A DNA stretch of 64,000 bases from Spisula solida (Eukaryota > Mollusca > Bivalvia > Venerida > Mactridae). Every line of letters begins with the position of its first letter. The first letter of the stretch is position 1. Shown here in pieces: positions 24,001-39,000 of this stretch. The stretch lies in the NCBI GenBank assembly GCA_947247005.1, contig OX365947.1, forward strand, positions 34,242,760-34,306,759, written 5' to 3'. Under the pieces are notes generated by a model that had not been told where the DNA came from, made no database searches, and was given only the letters and a program-made list of their open reading frames with translations. A program made the translations under genes and the position numbers.

Positions 24001-27000
24001 TTCCCTGATGGCAATACTGAGATAGTGAAGCAGGGGCCCACAAGCTTCTGAATCTGAAGTGTCATTTTGATAGTTACTATTGACTTAATTTTACAATTTT
24101 ATAGGCAAACTACCAATGGTTTTAAGAGAAAATGACCCTTCAAACCAAAATCTTGAGGGTCAAAATGTGTCTTTATGGAAATGTCATGGGTCAAAACCCC
24201 TACTCCTGAGTCAAATGGAACTCCAGGCGCAGTCAAACTGCATCAATCCTGAAAACAGACACTATGTCATTATTGACATCTGTTGTGATAAATAGTTTAC
24301 ATTTGGATTCGTATGGGTTGGTATTATAATAGTTCATTTGATTCCTGTCCTTTTAGAAAAGAAACTGTTATAAAAATATAGTGTGTTTCTACTTGTAGGA
24401 CAAATGGAAATATTCACCATTCAAGTGATGGAGATTCTGATGTGAGTAGTAGACTTGTTTCATCTTCTGTTCTTACAATTTCTATAAGATATGTTTGATT
24501 GTTAACTTTTGAGATTGTTCATTATGTAGAATATATGTAAATAAAAACAGAAACTAGATAAATGTACCAACTTCGTACACTCCAACTAGACGGTTAAAAT
24601 TCAAGGTTTTAAGTTTTATTGTGTAGAATGTTAGTGTTTACAGAGTAACCTGTCTACAGACTCAAAATGGATACCCTGCTTCATGTCCTTGGGTAAGATT
24701 TGATGCAAATTGACTGGAACATGAGCTAAGACCTCGGACCAGTACATTCAGTCTTAGAATGCAACATATAAGAGTGGTCTCTCTTTGTTATTCAGTCTGT
24801 AAGATATCCTTACAATAAATATGACTAACAACGGCTTACCAGGATTGTCAACATAGAGACAAATATTGTTATCAAGGTGTCAATATAATTGTCATAGTTC
24901 ATATCAGTTTACGTATCAATATTCTTGTCAATGCTCATACTTAATCAGATATCAGTCATTGAGTGTCACTGTCAAGAGTTCAAAATAGTCTGGTAGCACT
25001 GTTTTTGATGACATTTGCAGTTAGTTGAATATCAATGTTAGTAAATGAACTAATGAAGTATAACAAAGTATAATAATGTTGTTGACAAGGCTCACACCCA
25101 ATCAAGTATCAGCGTCAAATGGTAAAAAATGGCTTATATCAGTGTCATTGAGATCATTTGGACTAAGTTGAGTAGCCATGTCGTTGAACAGTTTCTCAGC
25201 TAATTGGATATTAATGTTACTGACAAAGTTCACAGTAATGTAAATATCAATAACCATACAAGGAACTGTGTATACATTTGTACCTTTAAAAATATGCATA
25301 TAAAAATAATTATATATATGATGAAACAGCACCTTTTGATGTAATTAGGTATATTAGCATACAGCATGTGGAAACAAAATGTGACAAACTAGGCTAAATT
25401 AACTGGTGGACATGCTTTTTATCTCCACTATTCGTAGAATAAGGGGAGCTATTGCAGTCACCAGAGCGTCTGCGTTACACTTTTGTTAAAGCTTAGGTAC
25501 AGGTTTTTTAACCTCTTATAGTCCTTTGAGATATTGCTTTCATACTTTGCATACTTGTTTGCCACCATGACCCCAACCCATATGCAGGAGTAGGTAACTC
25601 TATCAGGCATTTTGTTGAAATTATGCCCCCTTTTTCTACTTAGTGCAAATAGTGCAAATGTTAAAGTTTAGGTACAGGTTTTTTAACCTCTAATATCTTC
25701 AAAGTGCATGGACAGATTGCTTTGATACTTTGCATACTTGTTCACCATCATGACACCAACCCATACAAAGGGGTAGATAACTCTGTTAAGCATTTTGGTG
25801 AAATTATGCCCTCTTTTTTCAACTTAGTGCAAATGTTAAAGTTTAGGTACAGGTTTTTTCACCTCTAATATTTTCAAAGTGCATTCACATATTGCTATGG
25901 ATACTTGTTCACCATCATGACCCCATCCCATACACAGGGGTAGGTAACTCTATCAAGCATTTTGTTGAAATTATGCTCCCTTTTGGACTTCGAAATGCGA
26001 ATGTTAAAGTTTAGGTACAGGTTTTTTAACCTCTAATATGTTCAAAGTGCATGGACATATTGCTTTGATACTTTGCATACTTGTTCACCATCATGACCCC
26101 AACATATACACAGGAGTAGGTAACTCTATTAAGCATTTTGGTGAAATTATGCCCCCTTTTTAAACTTAGTGCAAATGCTAAATTTTAGGTACAGGTTTTT
26201 TCACCTCTAATATTTTCAAAGTGCATTCACATATTGCTATGGATACTTGTTCTCCATCATGACCCCAACCCCTACACAGGGGTGGGTTACGAACTCTATC
26301 AAGTTTTTTGTTGAAATTATGCCCCCTTTTGGACTTGGAAATGCAAATGTTAAAGTTTAGGTACAGGTTTTTTAACCTCTAACAGAGCAACAGATAAGGT
26401 TTTAGGCAATTGGGTATTTTACCCCCAAGTTTCAATTTTATTTGTGTTTTGACAAATGCTAATTGGGTATTTAATAAAACTTATTGGGTTATTGGTCTTT
26501 TATGTACTACTTCTCACTATAACATCATTTTCTATTTGCTTTTTCTTACTCCCTCCTCTCTTGGGTTTTTAAGAAAATTAATTGGGTAATTACCCCAATA
26601 CGCAGCTTATCTGTAGCTCTGCTCTAATATCTTCAAAATGCATTGACATATTGCTTTGTTACTTTGCATACTTGTTCACCATCATGACCCCAACCCATAC
26701 ACAGGGGTAGGTAACTCTATCAAGCATTTTGGTGAAATTATGACCCCTTTTGGACTTGGAAATGCAAATGTTAAAGTTTAGGTACATGTTTTTTAACCTC
26801 TAATATGTTCAAAGTGCATTGATATGTTGCTTTGATACTTTGCATACTTGTTCACCATCATGACCCCAACCCCTACACAGGAGAAGATAACTTTTTAGCA
26901 TTTTGTTGAAATTATGCCCCCTTTTGGACTAAGAAATGCTTATTTGTTTACCTTCATGACCAAGAGGACCTACACATGAGTAGGTAATGGTCCTGCATAA

Positions 27001-30000
27001 TTTGTCCAAATTATCCCCCTTGTATGACTCAGAAGCCCCAACCTCTACACAGCAGAGGGTAATGCTGCTGTTATGAAACTTTTGTTTTGAATATATAATG
27101 ATTGTACTATCCCAGCATGGCGCTGCGAATAGTGGAGCGCGCTGTTCGTGGACAGCTCTTGTTTGGTTTGATAGTTAATCTATTGAAATAGGATAGGACA
27201 GTATTAGTAAAATGTTTGGTGCTGGAGAATGTAGACCAATTACAGTACATGCTTATAAACTGTAATACGATATATTGCTACATGTAGCTTACATGAAGTT
27301 GTTCTATAATTTCAGACAAGCTCTACTGATCCTAAAAAAGCCAAGAGTAGGGTAAGTCTAATACTTACATTTTGTCTCAGAGCTCAAACAATGTGTACTG
27401 ATTTATTGGTTGGCAATTTTAGCTGTTGGTTTGGTGAGCAGACAGTCAGGCATCATTTCGTGTGTAGCATGTAGCTGTTGAAGCTAGTCATTATGCCCCC
27501 CCCCCCCCCCCCCCCCCATCTTTGCAGGCCTAGACACTAACTATTTTGGCCACTGGTCCGACAGGGCAAAAGTGCCCAATTTGTAAATAGGACAATTACT
27601 GGTCCTCCAGTATTTTCACTGGTCCTTCTGTATTTTCACTGGTCTCGGACCAGCGGACCAGTGTTAGTGTCGAGCCCTGCTTTGATGAGGAGGTATATTG
27701 CTTTGCACATGTCGGTCAGTCTGTTACCGTTCAGTAACTCAAGAACGATTTGCCCTAGGATCTTCAAACTGCATGGAAGTTGGCTAGCAACAGTAGATTA
27801 TCCCTATTGAGTTTGAGGCCAGTAGGTCCAGGTCGCTGTGACCTTTAACGTTAATGATTTTTTGGCTGCATTGGGGCATACATGTTTTACAGATATCTTT
27901 TGTTAAACTTAATGTAAATGTGTATCTGCATGTGAAGTTTTACACAAATTTTTGTATAACATTTTTTGCATTTGTTTTTTGCTCAATGTAGAGTGATGTT
28001 CAAGTTAAATATCTTTTATGAATATGTTATGTGTTTATGCAGTGTGGAATATGTGTACACAATGCTTGGTTTAGAGAACAGCAATAACTAGCATGATTAG
28101 ATTGATAAATTCAGCTGGTGTGGCAGGCATCAACAGTTTTGTTGTATGTGTCTTCTGAAAATATTGTATCTGTAGTCAAGCCAAGTTGTGTTTCTGCGGT
28201 TTGTTTCTGCTGGACCTAAGTAGTAACTGAGTTATGCCCCTTGCTTGAAAGCCTTGTTTTCATGGAGTTGTCATGTTTCTCATTTTGTCGCAGTATCTTA
28301 TCAGTCTGGACATTGTGTGTTATTTGAACTATGGTTGAATAATTTTAACTGAATTGAAAGGTTGTTTTCATTAGAATTACATGTATTTTGCAGAGGAAAA
28401 ATAAGAGTAAAACAAGTGTTTCTACATCAAAGAATCAGAAGGTATAATACATATGATCTTTTATTCATCTTATACTGATATACTGACTGTACATCTAGTA
28501 TTATTTGTGATGTTCTTATTTTCGCTAATATTGGATAACAATGTTGTTCGTGAATTCTTAAATCTGTGTGAAGGTATTTACCTATCATAAAAATCTATCA
28601 TTGCACCTTCAACTACGAATTCATAAATCTGAGAAACAAGTCTCATAACGAAATTCGCAAATTAAGATCACTCAAATACAAAGGAATTTAGAGTAGTACA
28701 TGTCGCCTTACGTGTATAGTTACTGTTTGCAGACAGAGGAGAAGAATAAGCCTACACAGTCACAACAGTTACAGTCAGAGAGGATAGACTTTCAGACATT
28801 TTCTGTGAATGGTTCGGAGGCATATCTTGCTCAGATATACAAGAAGTCTATGTCAAACTTTCAGTTAGCTCTAGATGTCATCAATATGCATGATAAACCA
28901 GAAGAGGTAAGACTTTAAATCATTATCATATGGTAAAACCTCAATCATTATCATATGGTAAAACCTCAATCATTATCATGTGGTAAAACCTCAATAATAA
29001 GACCACCTTTGGAAGCTATGAAAACTGCTGTTTATTCAGTGGTATTAATACCGAAAAGAGCCAATCAGTGAAAATTCATGTTATTAATTTTAATTTTGTG
29101 GTGGTCTTATTATTGGGGAATCTTTAGCTTTCGGTGGAATTATTGTACTTATATGTCTGCTAAATTCTAGAGAGGATCTTACATAAGTGGTCATTGTATA
29201 CAAATTTTATTAACGAGTGGACAAAATAATTTGACGCAAGGCTTTGCCGAGTGTCATATTGTTTACGTAGACAAGTTTGATAAAACTCATATATAATGAG
29301 CATGAATGTAAGATTCTGTTTATCACATAACCTTAGAGAACGCTTATTTTCTTTCAAAATGATAATGTAATCCACATAGGTTTCAACCAAAATTTAGCGG
29401 GACAATAAGAGCGACGTCTTGACGACGTTGGTATTATCATGACATCATGGGCCGATCTAGGCATGGATTGGCCATTGTCACGTCAGGCTAATTTAAATAT
29501 TTATTGCACACTCAGGGAGTGCCTTTTCGGCAAGGCTTTACAGCACTGCTGGACCAATCTGTGATTGATGGCTTTATAAAGGGACACACCTACTCTCTGA
29601 GATTTAGAGGGATGAGAATATTTGTTTTTCTAAGCTAAATTATCGTTGCTTAATGATGACATTGAGTAGCAGGCTAAGTGTAGTCTAACTTTACACCCAG
29701 GTGCTGGTAACTGTATATAAATCATTGGTTCCTGTGTGATGTGTCGCGGAGTTCGCAAGTGATAGAATATCGAGAAATCAAGTCGCCGTGAAAGTGCTAA
29801 AAAACATTAATATGGACATTGCAAGAAACTTAAAGACGCAAACATTTGTAGTCGCAAATAAGCCGATGACCAGCAAAACGCTAAAGTTAGTATTCGCGAA
29901 AGTAAATTGGTTTACAGTAGTTGTCACATGTACATGTTATATATTGTAGGTATTCCATGTAGATGAAGTGGATATACTCACATTGAAATATGCATTCAGT

Positions 30001-33000
30001 GTAGCTGCTATTGGTACCAATAGTTACAAGGTGAGTGCGAGCTAATCTATACGTACATGTATAGATCGAATTTTAAGCTCCGAAACCATCAACAAAAATA
30101 TTTTAAAAGTTAAAAAAAAGCAAAAATTCAATTCCCCAAAATTCGTCAAATCTCATTATTCATCATTTTGGCAGGGATCACTTACATGCAGAGCTAGCAA
30201 TTTGTACATGGTTCTTTTTATGCCTTTTCGTGCTCTACTGTTTTCGTTGAGTGCTACCTTCCCTGTCCGATTTGTTATTATCTTATAGCTGAAGTAGATG
30301 CCATGAAATACCATAATTATGGGGGTGGGGGTTGAAAGGCACTGCTAGTAATATTTTGCGTGTCATGATTGTCATGTTATTTTTAACTGACATCTGGATT
30401 CTTACGTAACTGAGAAGATGAGAAATTGGGAATTTTAGTTAATTGCATGGTTTGAATCTTGATTAGGAGCCATATATGTGTGCCATAAACAAATAAATAT
30501 GTGCCAATTGACATGTTGTATAACTGACATTAAGTCTGCGAATTAAATTTAGGACAAATTACTTATTTACTTAGTCTTGTTTATGACTTTGATTTTGAAT
30601 GTTTTATTTTATCTGAGTATTGTTCACTATTTCAAAATCTGTCAAACTAATAAGTACTTCAATACTTGTTGCTGTGGCAGCCGTACCTTTTATTTATGCA
30701 TGTTTGTACCAATTACAGTGTCGCATTAGTTTCTTAATGTTATGATAACTTCTCATTGATTGTGAATATTTACAGAATATTATGGAAGGTATAGATAAAC
30801 TAGAAGAAATCAAGGACTATATTGAGAAGCATGATTACATCAAGTTTCCTGTCGTCTACTATGGCTTAGGCAAGGCATATGTTAGTCTAAACAGGTAATT
30901 TGTTCATTATAGTAATGTTGATAGACTATCACCATAATGTTGTACATTTGTTTATTGCTGTTATATCCGTTTATCCCCCTCTCCCTTAAAAAAGTGAGTA
31001 TTGCATCTGTTTGTAAGAAGTTTTTCTGCCAACTGATAAACCAAGTGGTGTCAAATTTTGTCTGTGCTATTTTTCAGTAACCATTGGCCAGATTTTAACG
31101 AAACTTAGCAGGACTCATCAGTACCAGGGGTGGTATTCAATATTAATCTTACTTGACTTAAGGATAAGGACAACTAATCAGATCACACCCTATTACATAA
31201 ACTCTTGGTCAATAACAGGCGATATGATTGGCTATCCTTGTTCTTCAATTAAATGATATCAATATTGAATACCACCCCTGGCCTGGTTGTGTGTAAAGAC
31301 GGCACATATCAGTTTTCAGAGACCAATAATTACCCTTAGATTATTTTTCCACTTATAATTTTATCTGCACTGTTGTTTGTACTTGTAGATTTCCTGATGC
31401 CATTGAGCCATTACAGAATGGATATCAGATTGCTAGTAGTGTGTCCTATACCAAGTTATCATGGCCTGGTATTAACCAACTCATCAAGGAAACGGATCCT
31501 AAAGTTCTACAGGTATGTTATACACACTGGCACTCGACCAGAGAAACAATTCTATTAATTGCTGTTTCCTGTAATCTGAAATATTCCAATGGTTAAGTTA
31601 AAACTATACCTGCATGTTAGATACCAGGTGGCACAGTGGTCAAGTCGATAAAGCTATTGACTTTAGATCGAGAGTTCCATGATCGAATCTTGATAGGGGC
31701 ACTGAGTCTTGTCTGAAACACTTTCAGTGTTTCCCACCCAACTGGTCGATAAACCAGAGGTTACAGAGATGTCAAGATTCTAGATTTATCTGGAACTCTA
31801 GATGTATCCACCCTGAAAGAGCTATGATTTTTGGCAAAAATAAAAGTTCTTTGATGAAAATATCTCAAGAAATGGCAAAGTTATGGTCAATTTAATCTGC
31901 TCTGAAGGATTTTATTCAATACAAACTGAGTTAATGATAGAAACACTATGGTTCAAGTACTCTTGTTTGGCAAAAATGTTTGACCGCATATGATTTTCAG
32001 GATTTTTAATTTGACTCTGCTGACACCCCTGGGTAATCTTGTTTGTATCGGTGATATACACTTGGCACATTAAAGAACCAAGGAGTACTCAGAAAGAGCT
32101 AGGGAAGCTAACCCATATTCCTTGTAACTTCCATACTTTCTGTCTCTTCCATGGCAGCCGGAGGGATAAAACTGTATGACCAGTTGAACACACTCGACTG
32201 TCTCAGTCACACACAGAATATGCTAGATACGGTACTGATCATCGGAAAAATAAATAATAAAGCTCAGTTAATACTGTAAACCCAGAAATTATTTTGCAAC
32301 TTGGAAACTTAAAAACACGAAAATTTGGAGTCGCGAATATGCCATATGCAAAACGCGAAAGAAAGTATTCGCGAAAGTAAATTGGTTTGCAATACTAAAG
32401 CTGAGTTAATAGATATTTAAGCAGTGTTATATGTATGTTTTACAGGAGAATCTGAAGGAATTGTTACAGTTATGTAAGTTCCCACCGACACCTGATGCTA
32501 TATGCAGGAATCACACGGATACATCCGATTGTCGTACAGTCATCTACCTGTCTGATCCAGATTTTAAGGTAAATCAGCTGAACAGTATTTTTCTTACAGT
32601 TAGGGTATAAAACTGTTACATGTTTTTGAACTTCATTCACAAAATCATTTACTGAAATTTAGGTGAGAGCTGTTCATATTCATGTACTAGGTATGTCCTG
32701 TTTAACGGAAATATTGGAAGTTATGCAATGAGAAGGCCCCCATCAGAACTAAGCCTGTTACCGTCACCGTACATATTTCATGGTGATAGTTTAATGAAGG
32801 GGGTCCTTAAATGATGTTTATTGTTTTAAGATAAAAAAGAGAACATACTGTGGGTGGAGCATAGAAAAAAACGTGCAGAATTTTGACTATATTTGATACA
32901 GTATATGGAATGTCTGTTTACAGGGTTACGTGAAGTTGGTTTGTCAGATGGATTGTGTGATAACACTACATCAGACATGTTTCAAAATGCACAAAGCTGA

Positions 33001-36000
33001 TCTCAACAAACAGAGTGATAAGGTATTGTACAGATATACATGTATATACACATCTACATATCTCATACTGTAAACAACCAGGAGCCCGTTGCCTAACCAA
33101 ACGGTTACCAAGCACTTGGTAGCGCTATGCTAGGAAACGGCTTGCTTCAAAAAAGTGTTACGTAACAGATGATGCGGAAAAATTATATGCTACCGGCGAG
33201 CGCTCGCGGATAGCGGTCTGTTGCAAAAGAAAACACTTGGTAGCACTCACCTAGCAAAGTGTTAAGAAACAGTATGCTATTGGCGAGCACTGGTAGCATG
33301 TTGCAAGGCGTAGAAAAGCGCTTGATAGCGCAATTTTGAATCGGCTTGGTTAGGCAACAGACTCCAGGCTAAACAGTTATACTATCACAAGAGATTCTTG
33401 TTCATTGTTTGGGCATGTTGTGTTCTTCTCTGAAACTGGCTACAGCATGTCTTCCATATATATAGATATGGAGAAGTTGTCCGTAACTTAGGAATAGCAA
33501 GTAAGTTGATAATTAATTCCAAGGAGAACTGGTTGCTGACTGCTAGCCTATACGAACATCATAAAATCTTATCGGAAGACCACAAACAATAGTTGTACTG
33601 CAAATGTGTAGTTGATAGAATATTCTGAAAAGTAAAGAAGATACAATGGAAATTGAATTTAGGTACATTTAAGTTATGTCTTTCTCTAGTATCTAGTCTT
33701 GTTACAATTATGAGTCTGATGAAGTGTGCTGGAGTTATGGCTCTTTTTGAGAGACGAACGCTTTTGTGTTGAAAACCCTTATATCTATGTAGCACCTGTT
33801 GTGACTAATTGAATGAGTTTATAAGTTATTTAATTTACAGGAAATGTTAGATACAATGTGTATCACTCCTGACTGTATAGGTGCTATTGTCAAACTGATC
33901 GTGGTTAGAGGGGATAGTCTCACTAAAACTGTAAGTTACATAGTTTACATGTGTTTTATAACTATCAGCTTTAACTATACTTTGTGTAACTATTTGTGTA
34001 AATTATGTTGTGACCAAAATCTGTGGGACTGCTATGTAATTAAATATTATGTATCTTGGCTAACCGATTGACTATTGTCCGTAGCTCAATGATTAGCGCA
34101 CTTGCCGTCTAATCTGGCGACCCGGGTTCAAAACCGGGTGGAGGCACACATAAATATGCCTGCTATATTTCAGCGGAAAGCTGACTGGCAAATAAAGGCT
34201 ATGCTCGGCATTATTGCTGAATTTAATTTCTTGTAAGAGACCAGACTTATAACTTCATAAGTGAGTATATTGTTGATTATATGTATTTAGCACATATGAA
34301 TACTGTTAAAGTATTGTAAATATGCAGACAGTCATTCAACAGCAAAAAAATGGTTTATGTAGAAATAAGGTTGGTTAATGTTTGGTTTTAAAAATAATTG
34401 AGTCTCACTTTATTTTCAAACTCCAGTATTAAAAGGTCCTCAAGTGCAGTACTGTAGATCAGCATGTGTTTTAGCTGTTATAGTCTGTCTTCATTTGTTT
34501 GATTTCGATCGACTCAGACAGCAGTAATGGCATTTCTATGTTATTCTGAATTCATGTTATTATTATTTTCTAGTATGAATCTGAGAGATTTTTTAATCTC
34601 AAAGAAAAGGAGAAGAAACCAGTAGAAAAACAAAGGACCACAAAGTGAGTTATATGTTGTTGTTCTTGTAATGTGTTGTTCTGGTTTTAATGTTTTGTTG
34701 TTCATGAAAAGTCATACTGTAAAATGTTTTAATTTCAATGAGACAAAATTTCATGGTTTTGGTGAAAAAGACCATAATTATCGTGGTGACATAATTTCAA
34801 GGATTAAGGATTTCAATGGCATGGTCAAAATTCACACAAATTATCAAAACTCATTCAAAAATCAAACAGGTACAAAAAAAGAATAGGTAAGCGGAACACA
34901 CGGAAAATCAAACAGATATAATAATTGTTTTATTACATGTTGATATATGCGAGTAAACTTCTCAAAAACCCACCAAATATTAATGATTTTACAGTACATC
35001 ATTGTTTGTTAGTTTGATTGCGATTGGCTTAGACAGTTGTAGGTGTGTGGTCATTTGTTTTTTCCCTATCAGAATGGCCAATGACCTTCAATTTCGAGGG
35101 AAGAGACGGTTGTGTGATACAAGGATTCCGGGTACGATAGCTTTTGAAAATTGAACCGTCAATCAGTCCGTTTTTCCGGGCATTCAGGTTAAAATTTTTT
35201 ATAAATTTCAATAGTTTGTTGACTATCAAGCTATTGTATTGAAATTTGGCACACTTATTAATTTCATAAGTATTAGACAAGCGGCATAGGCTGATTTTGT
35301 AAGGAGTTATTGCCCTTTTTAATTTGGACATTTTAGTGAAAGTTTTTTAAAAAGTTTTGTTTACTATTGATGCTATTGCATTGAAACTTGACACAATTAT
35401 TTCTTGTGATTAGTCAACCCTACTAGACAAGTGGCATATCTCTAGGATGTAAGGAGTTATGGCCCTTGTTTAACTTAGACATTTTGGTCACTAGATGTAC
35501 AGTAAGATCAGAATAATCAGCGAGGGTTTAAATTTCGCTATTTTCGCAAGTTCGATAAATTCGCAAAAATTGATGCTCATGAAATTATTACCTTAATGAT
35601 AGCTTCTAATATGTTGAACTTCAATATTGATCACGGCTAAGTAACGCCATTACAGCGATGCCCATTTCAATCTACACAGAATTGATAAAACACGGAGGAG
35701 TATGCTGAATTTTGCCTGATAAACTTACTTTATTGTATTAATATTTACAAAAAGTTAACGATACAACAGAAAATGTGAACATAAAATATTTCTGTCAAAA
35801 ATCTAATTAGAATTGCAATGAATGTGTACCAGTATAAAAACACTGCCCACAGGTACAATGTTTAACACCTGTTTCGATTAGCTCGGAAACAATGGACAGA
35901 ATACAACATACTTTCACAGTTTTCTCATTACACAAGAGGACTGTCTGATTTGGCTTAATAGAGTACTAGTAAATACCAACAAGTTAAGCCAATCGGCCAA

Positions 36001-39000
36001 TTAAAAATCAATATGTTTGGGTAGATGACCGTTATGGTATAGATTTCTACAAACAGTAGTCGTAATTATCGGAGTGATTATCACGCCGTGGGAACTAAAT
36101 AATGCACCAGGGGTATTGCCGAGATAGTAGAATTTTATTTCTTTGTGAAATTTGCAAACAATAACCCTCGCGAGCTACTTCCAAATTAGAAATTCGCAAA
36201 ATTTTAGCCTCGCAAAATTAAATGCTTTTACAGTACTTGTGTATACTTATAATATCGCACTCCAGCGGCATAATTATGTCCCTGACTGTGACTGCTGTTG
36301 TTAAATATATGTCTTGGTTCTTTAATGTGCCTGGCATACAACACCGAAACATGCTCATGAAAATCAATATATTGTCACAGAAAGGTGTGGAAATTAATTG
36401 TATTGTCACTGAAAGGTGTAAGACCATAGTGTAAGGGGCGTAACTTCCAGTTTGATAAGTGTGACATGTGCTTCACAGGCCTGTTAATTGTTGTTATCAC
36501 ATTTATACTGTGATCTTCCATGTGCTAACAAATGATGGAACAATGTTCTCCAACGTGTTACTAATTGTGATAATAAATGTGTGACGATGCAAGCTTTTCG
36601 GCATGAAAATGCAACATCGCCGGCTTAAAGACGTTATTTCTGATGTTGTTTTGACCCGGTGTAACTATAGTAATGTGACTTGTTGTCTTTGAGATCAACA
36701 CTTCTTGAACTCATCAGAGGCTCGCTTAATAACCTGTTTTTTTCTAGACTTGTTTAAGAAATGACAATAAAGACAATTCATGACAGATCCTATATATATC
36801 ACACGGCATAAGCAAATGTTAAATAACCATCAATGTGTCATCTTGTAGCACCTATTGTTATCAATATCAGGCGATAAACTGGTCATCTGCCACATTCAGA
36901 TAATTTAGTCATGATTTTAAATTCATGAAACATGAAAATCTCAAAATTCATTTGTGACTGAATATATATGCTTATCACAAAGTGACAACAATAATGTATA
37001 CCAGGCAAAAGGGAAATGCCTGCTTCATAGTATAGTAAAGCATTCATTTTACACAGAGTTGCCAGCGACCTGAAAAAGTCAGGAAAAATTGAATATTTTT
37101 CAAGGTCAGTGAATTGTCAGGGAATTTTTGATGAAGGTCAGTGAAAAGTGTAATTTTAGAAAAAGTCGCTGAAAAGTCAGGGAAAAATGAAATTCTAGGT
37201 CGATATTTAGAATGTATAGTTGCTGTGGCAGTTTAAGACTGCCTTTAATTTTTTTCTTGCTCACTACGCCGGCACAACAGCTTGATATGTAGTCTTTTAA
37301 TGTTAAGTAGTTGGTGAAAGAAAGCTATGTTCTTTTAATATAAACAACATCTTTTTTGGCTCACTACGCTTGCACAATAACTTTGATCTGTCAAAACATA
37401 TCAGATAGGTTGAAGTTACAAAGTTGATGAACATGATGCTAGATAACTGTACACAATTGCATCACTCACAAAGGATGCTTCTATCAGTTTCCGTAAGTTC
37501 CTATGCTACATTAAAATTTATGAAACATAGTTATATTTCATTGATGGGTAATGAAAAGGGAAGTGTTGCTGTAGACTTAAGGACAAGCTGTTTATGAAGT
37601 TGTTAATAATATAAGTTTTGTTAATAATATAAGTTTGTTGTTGTTTGTTTTTAAAAATTAACCCTTATTAATCCTTTGAAGAAATACTGTAAACCAATTT
37701 ACTTTCGCGAATACTAACTTTCACGTTTTGCTGATCATCGGCATATTCGCAATTTAATCGCACAAAATAGTTTCTAGGTTTACAGTAGTCAATAGTATAT
37801 ACCGGTAGTGCTAAACCCTGTTACAGCCTGTGTTACTCAATAAATACATTACACTTTTATTGTAGTATATACCGGTAGTACTAAACCCTGTTACATCCTG
37901 TGTTACTCAATAAATACATTACACTTTTATTGTAGTATATACCGGTAGTACTAAACCCTGTTACAGCCTGTGTTACTCAATAAATACATTACACTTTTAT
38001 TGTAGTATATACCGGTAGTACTAAACCCTGTTACATCCTGTGTTACTCAATAAATACATTACACTTTTATTGTAGTATATACCGGTAGTACTAAACCCTG
38101 TTACAGCCTGTGTTACTCAATAAATACATTACACTTTTATTGTAGTATATACCGGTAGTACTAAACCCTGTTACATCCTGTGTTACTCAATAAATACATT
38201 ACACTTTTATTGTAGTATATACCGGTAGTGCTAAACCCTGTTACAGCCTGTGTTACTCAATAAATACATTACACTTTTATTGTAGTATATACCGGTAGTA
38301 CTAAACCCTGTTACATCCTGTGTTACTCAATAAATACATTACACTTTTATTGTAGTATATACCGGTAGTACTAAACCCTGTTACAGCCTGTGTTACTCAA
38401 TAAATACATTACACTTTTATTGTAGTATATACCGGTAGTACTAAACCCTGTTACATCCTGTGTTACTCAATAAATACATTACACTTTTATTGTAGTATAT
38501 ACCGGTAGTACTAAACCCTGTTACATCCTGTGTTACTCAATAAATACATTACACTTTTATTGTAGTATATACCGGTAGTACTAAACCCTGTTACAGCCTG
38601 TGTTACTCAATAAATACATTACACTTTTATTGTAGTATATACCGGTAGTACTAAACCCTGTTACATCCTGTGTTACTCAATAAATACATTACACTTTTAT
38701 TGTAGTATATACCGGTAGTACTAAACCCTGTTACATCCTGTGTTACTCAATAAATACATTACTTTTTACTGGCAATAATTATTAGAAACACCTTTTAAAA
38801 GGAAGCACAGACTTTGGTTTGAAGAAGAGCCATGTAAAGCATGAAGAATTGGCCTTGATCCTGACCTTAATGTGTGAATATATTACAAGATTCTTGTGAT
38901 GATTACATAGATTTCCATAAGAGTCCATTAAATTTGTGTTGGTTTTACACATCGAGCGTCTTCTTAATACTTCCGCTAATAAAACATATATCCAGGATTA

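Noticed and set aside
34076..34150. Functional tRNA gene
   Set aside because: Acceptor-stem pairing is poor and a body shared with 22700-22840 follows directly, so it is a SINE head.
37840..38760. Fourteen AATAAA hexamers as real polyadenylation sites
   Set aside because: They are part of each 70-bp satellite unit in an intron, and coding exons continue far downstream; at most cryptic sites.
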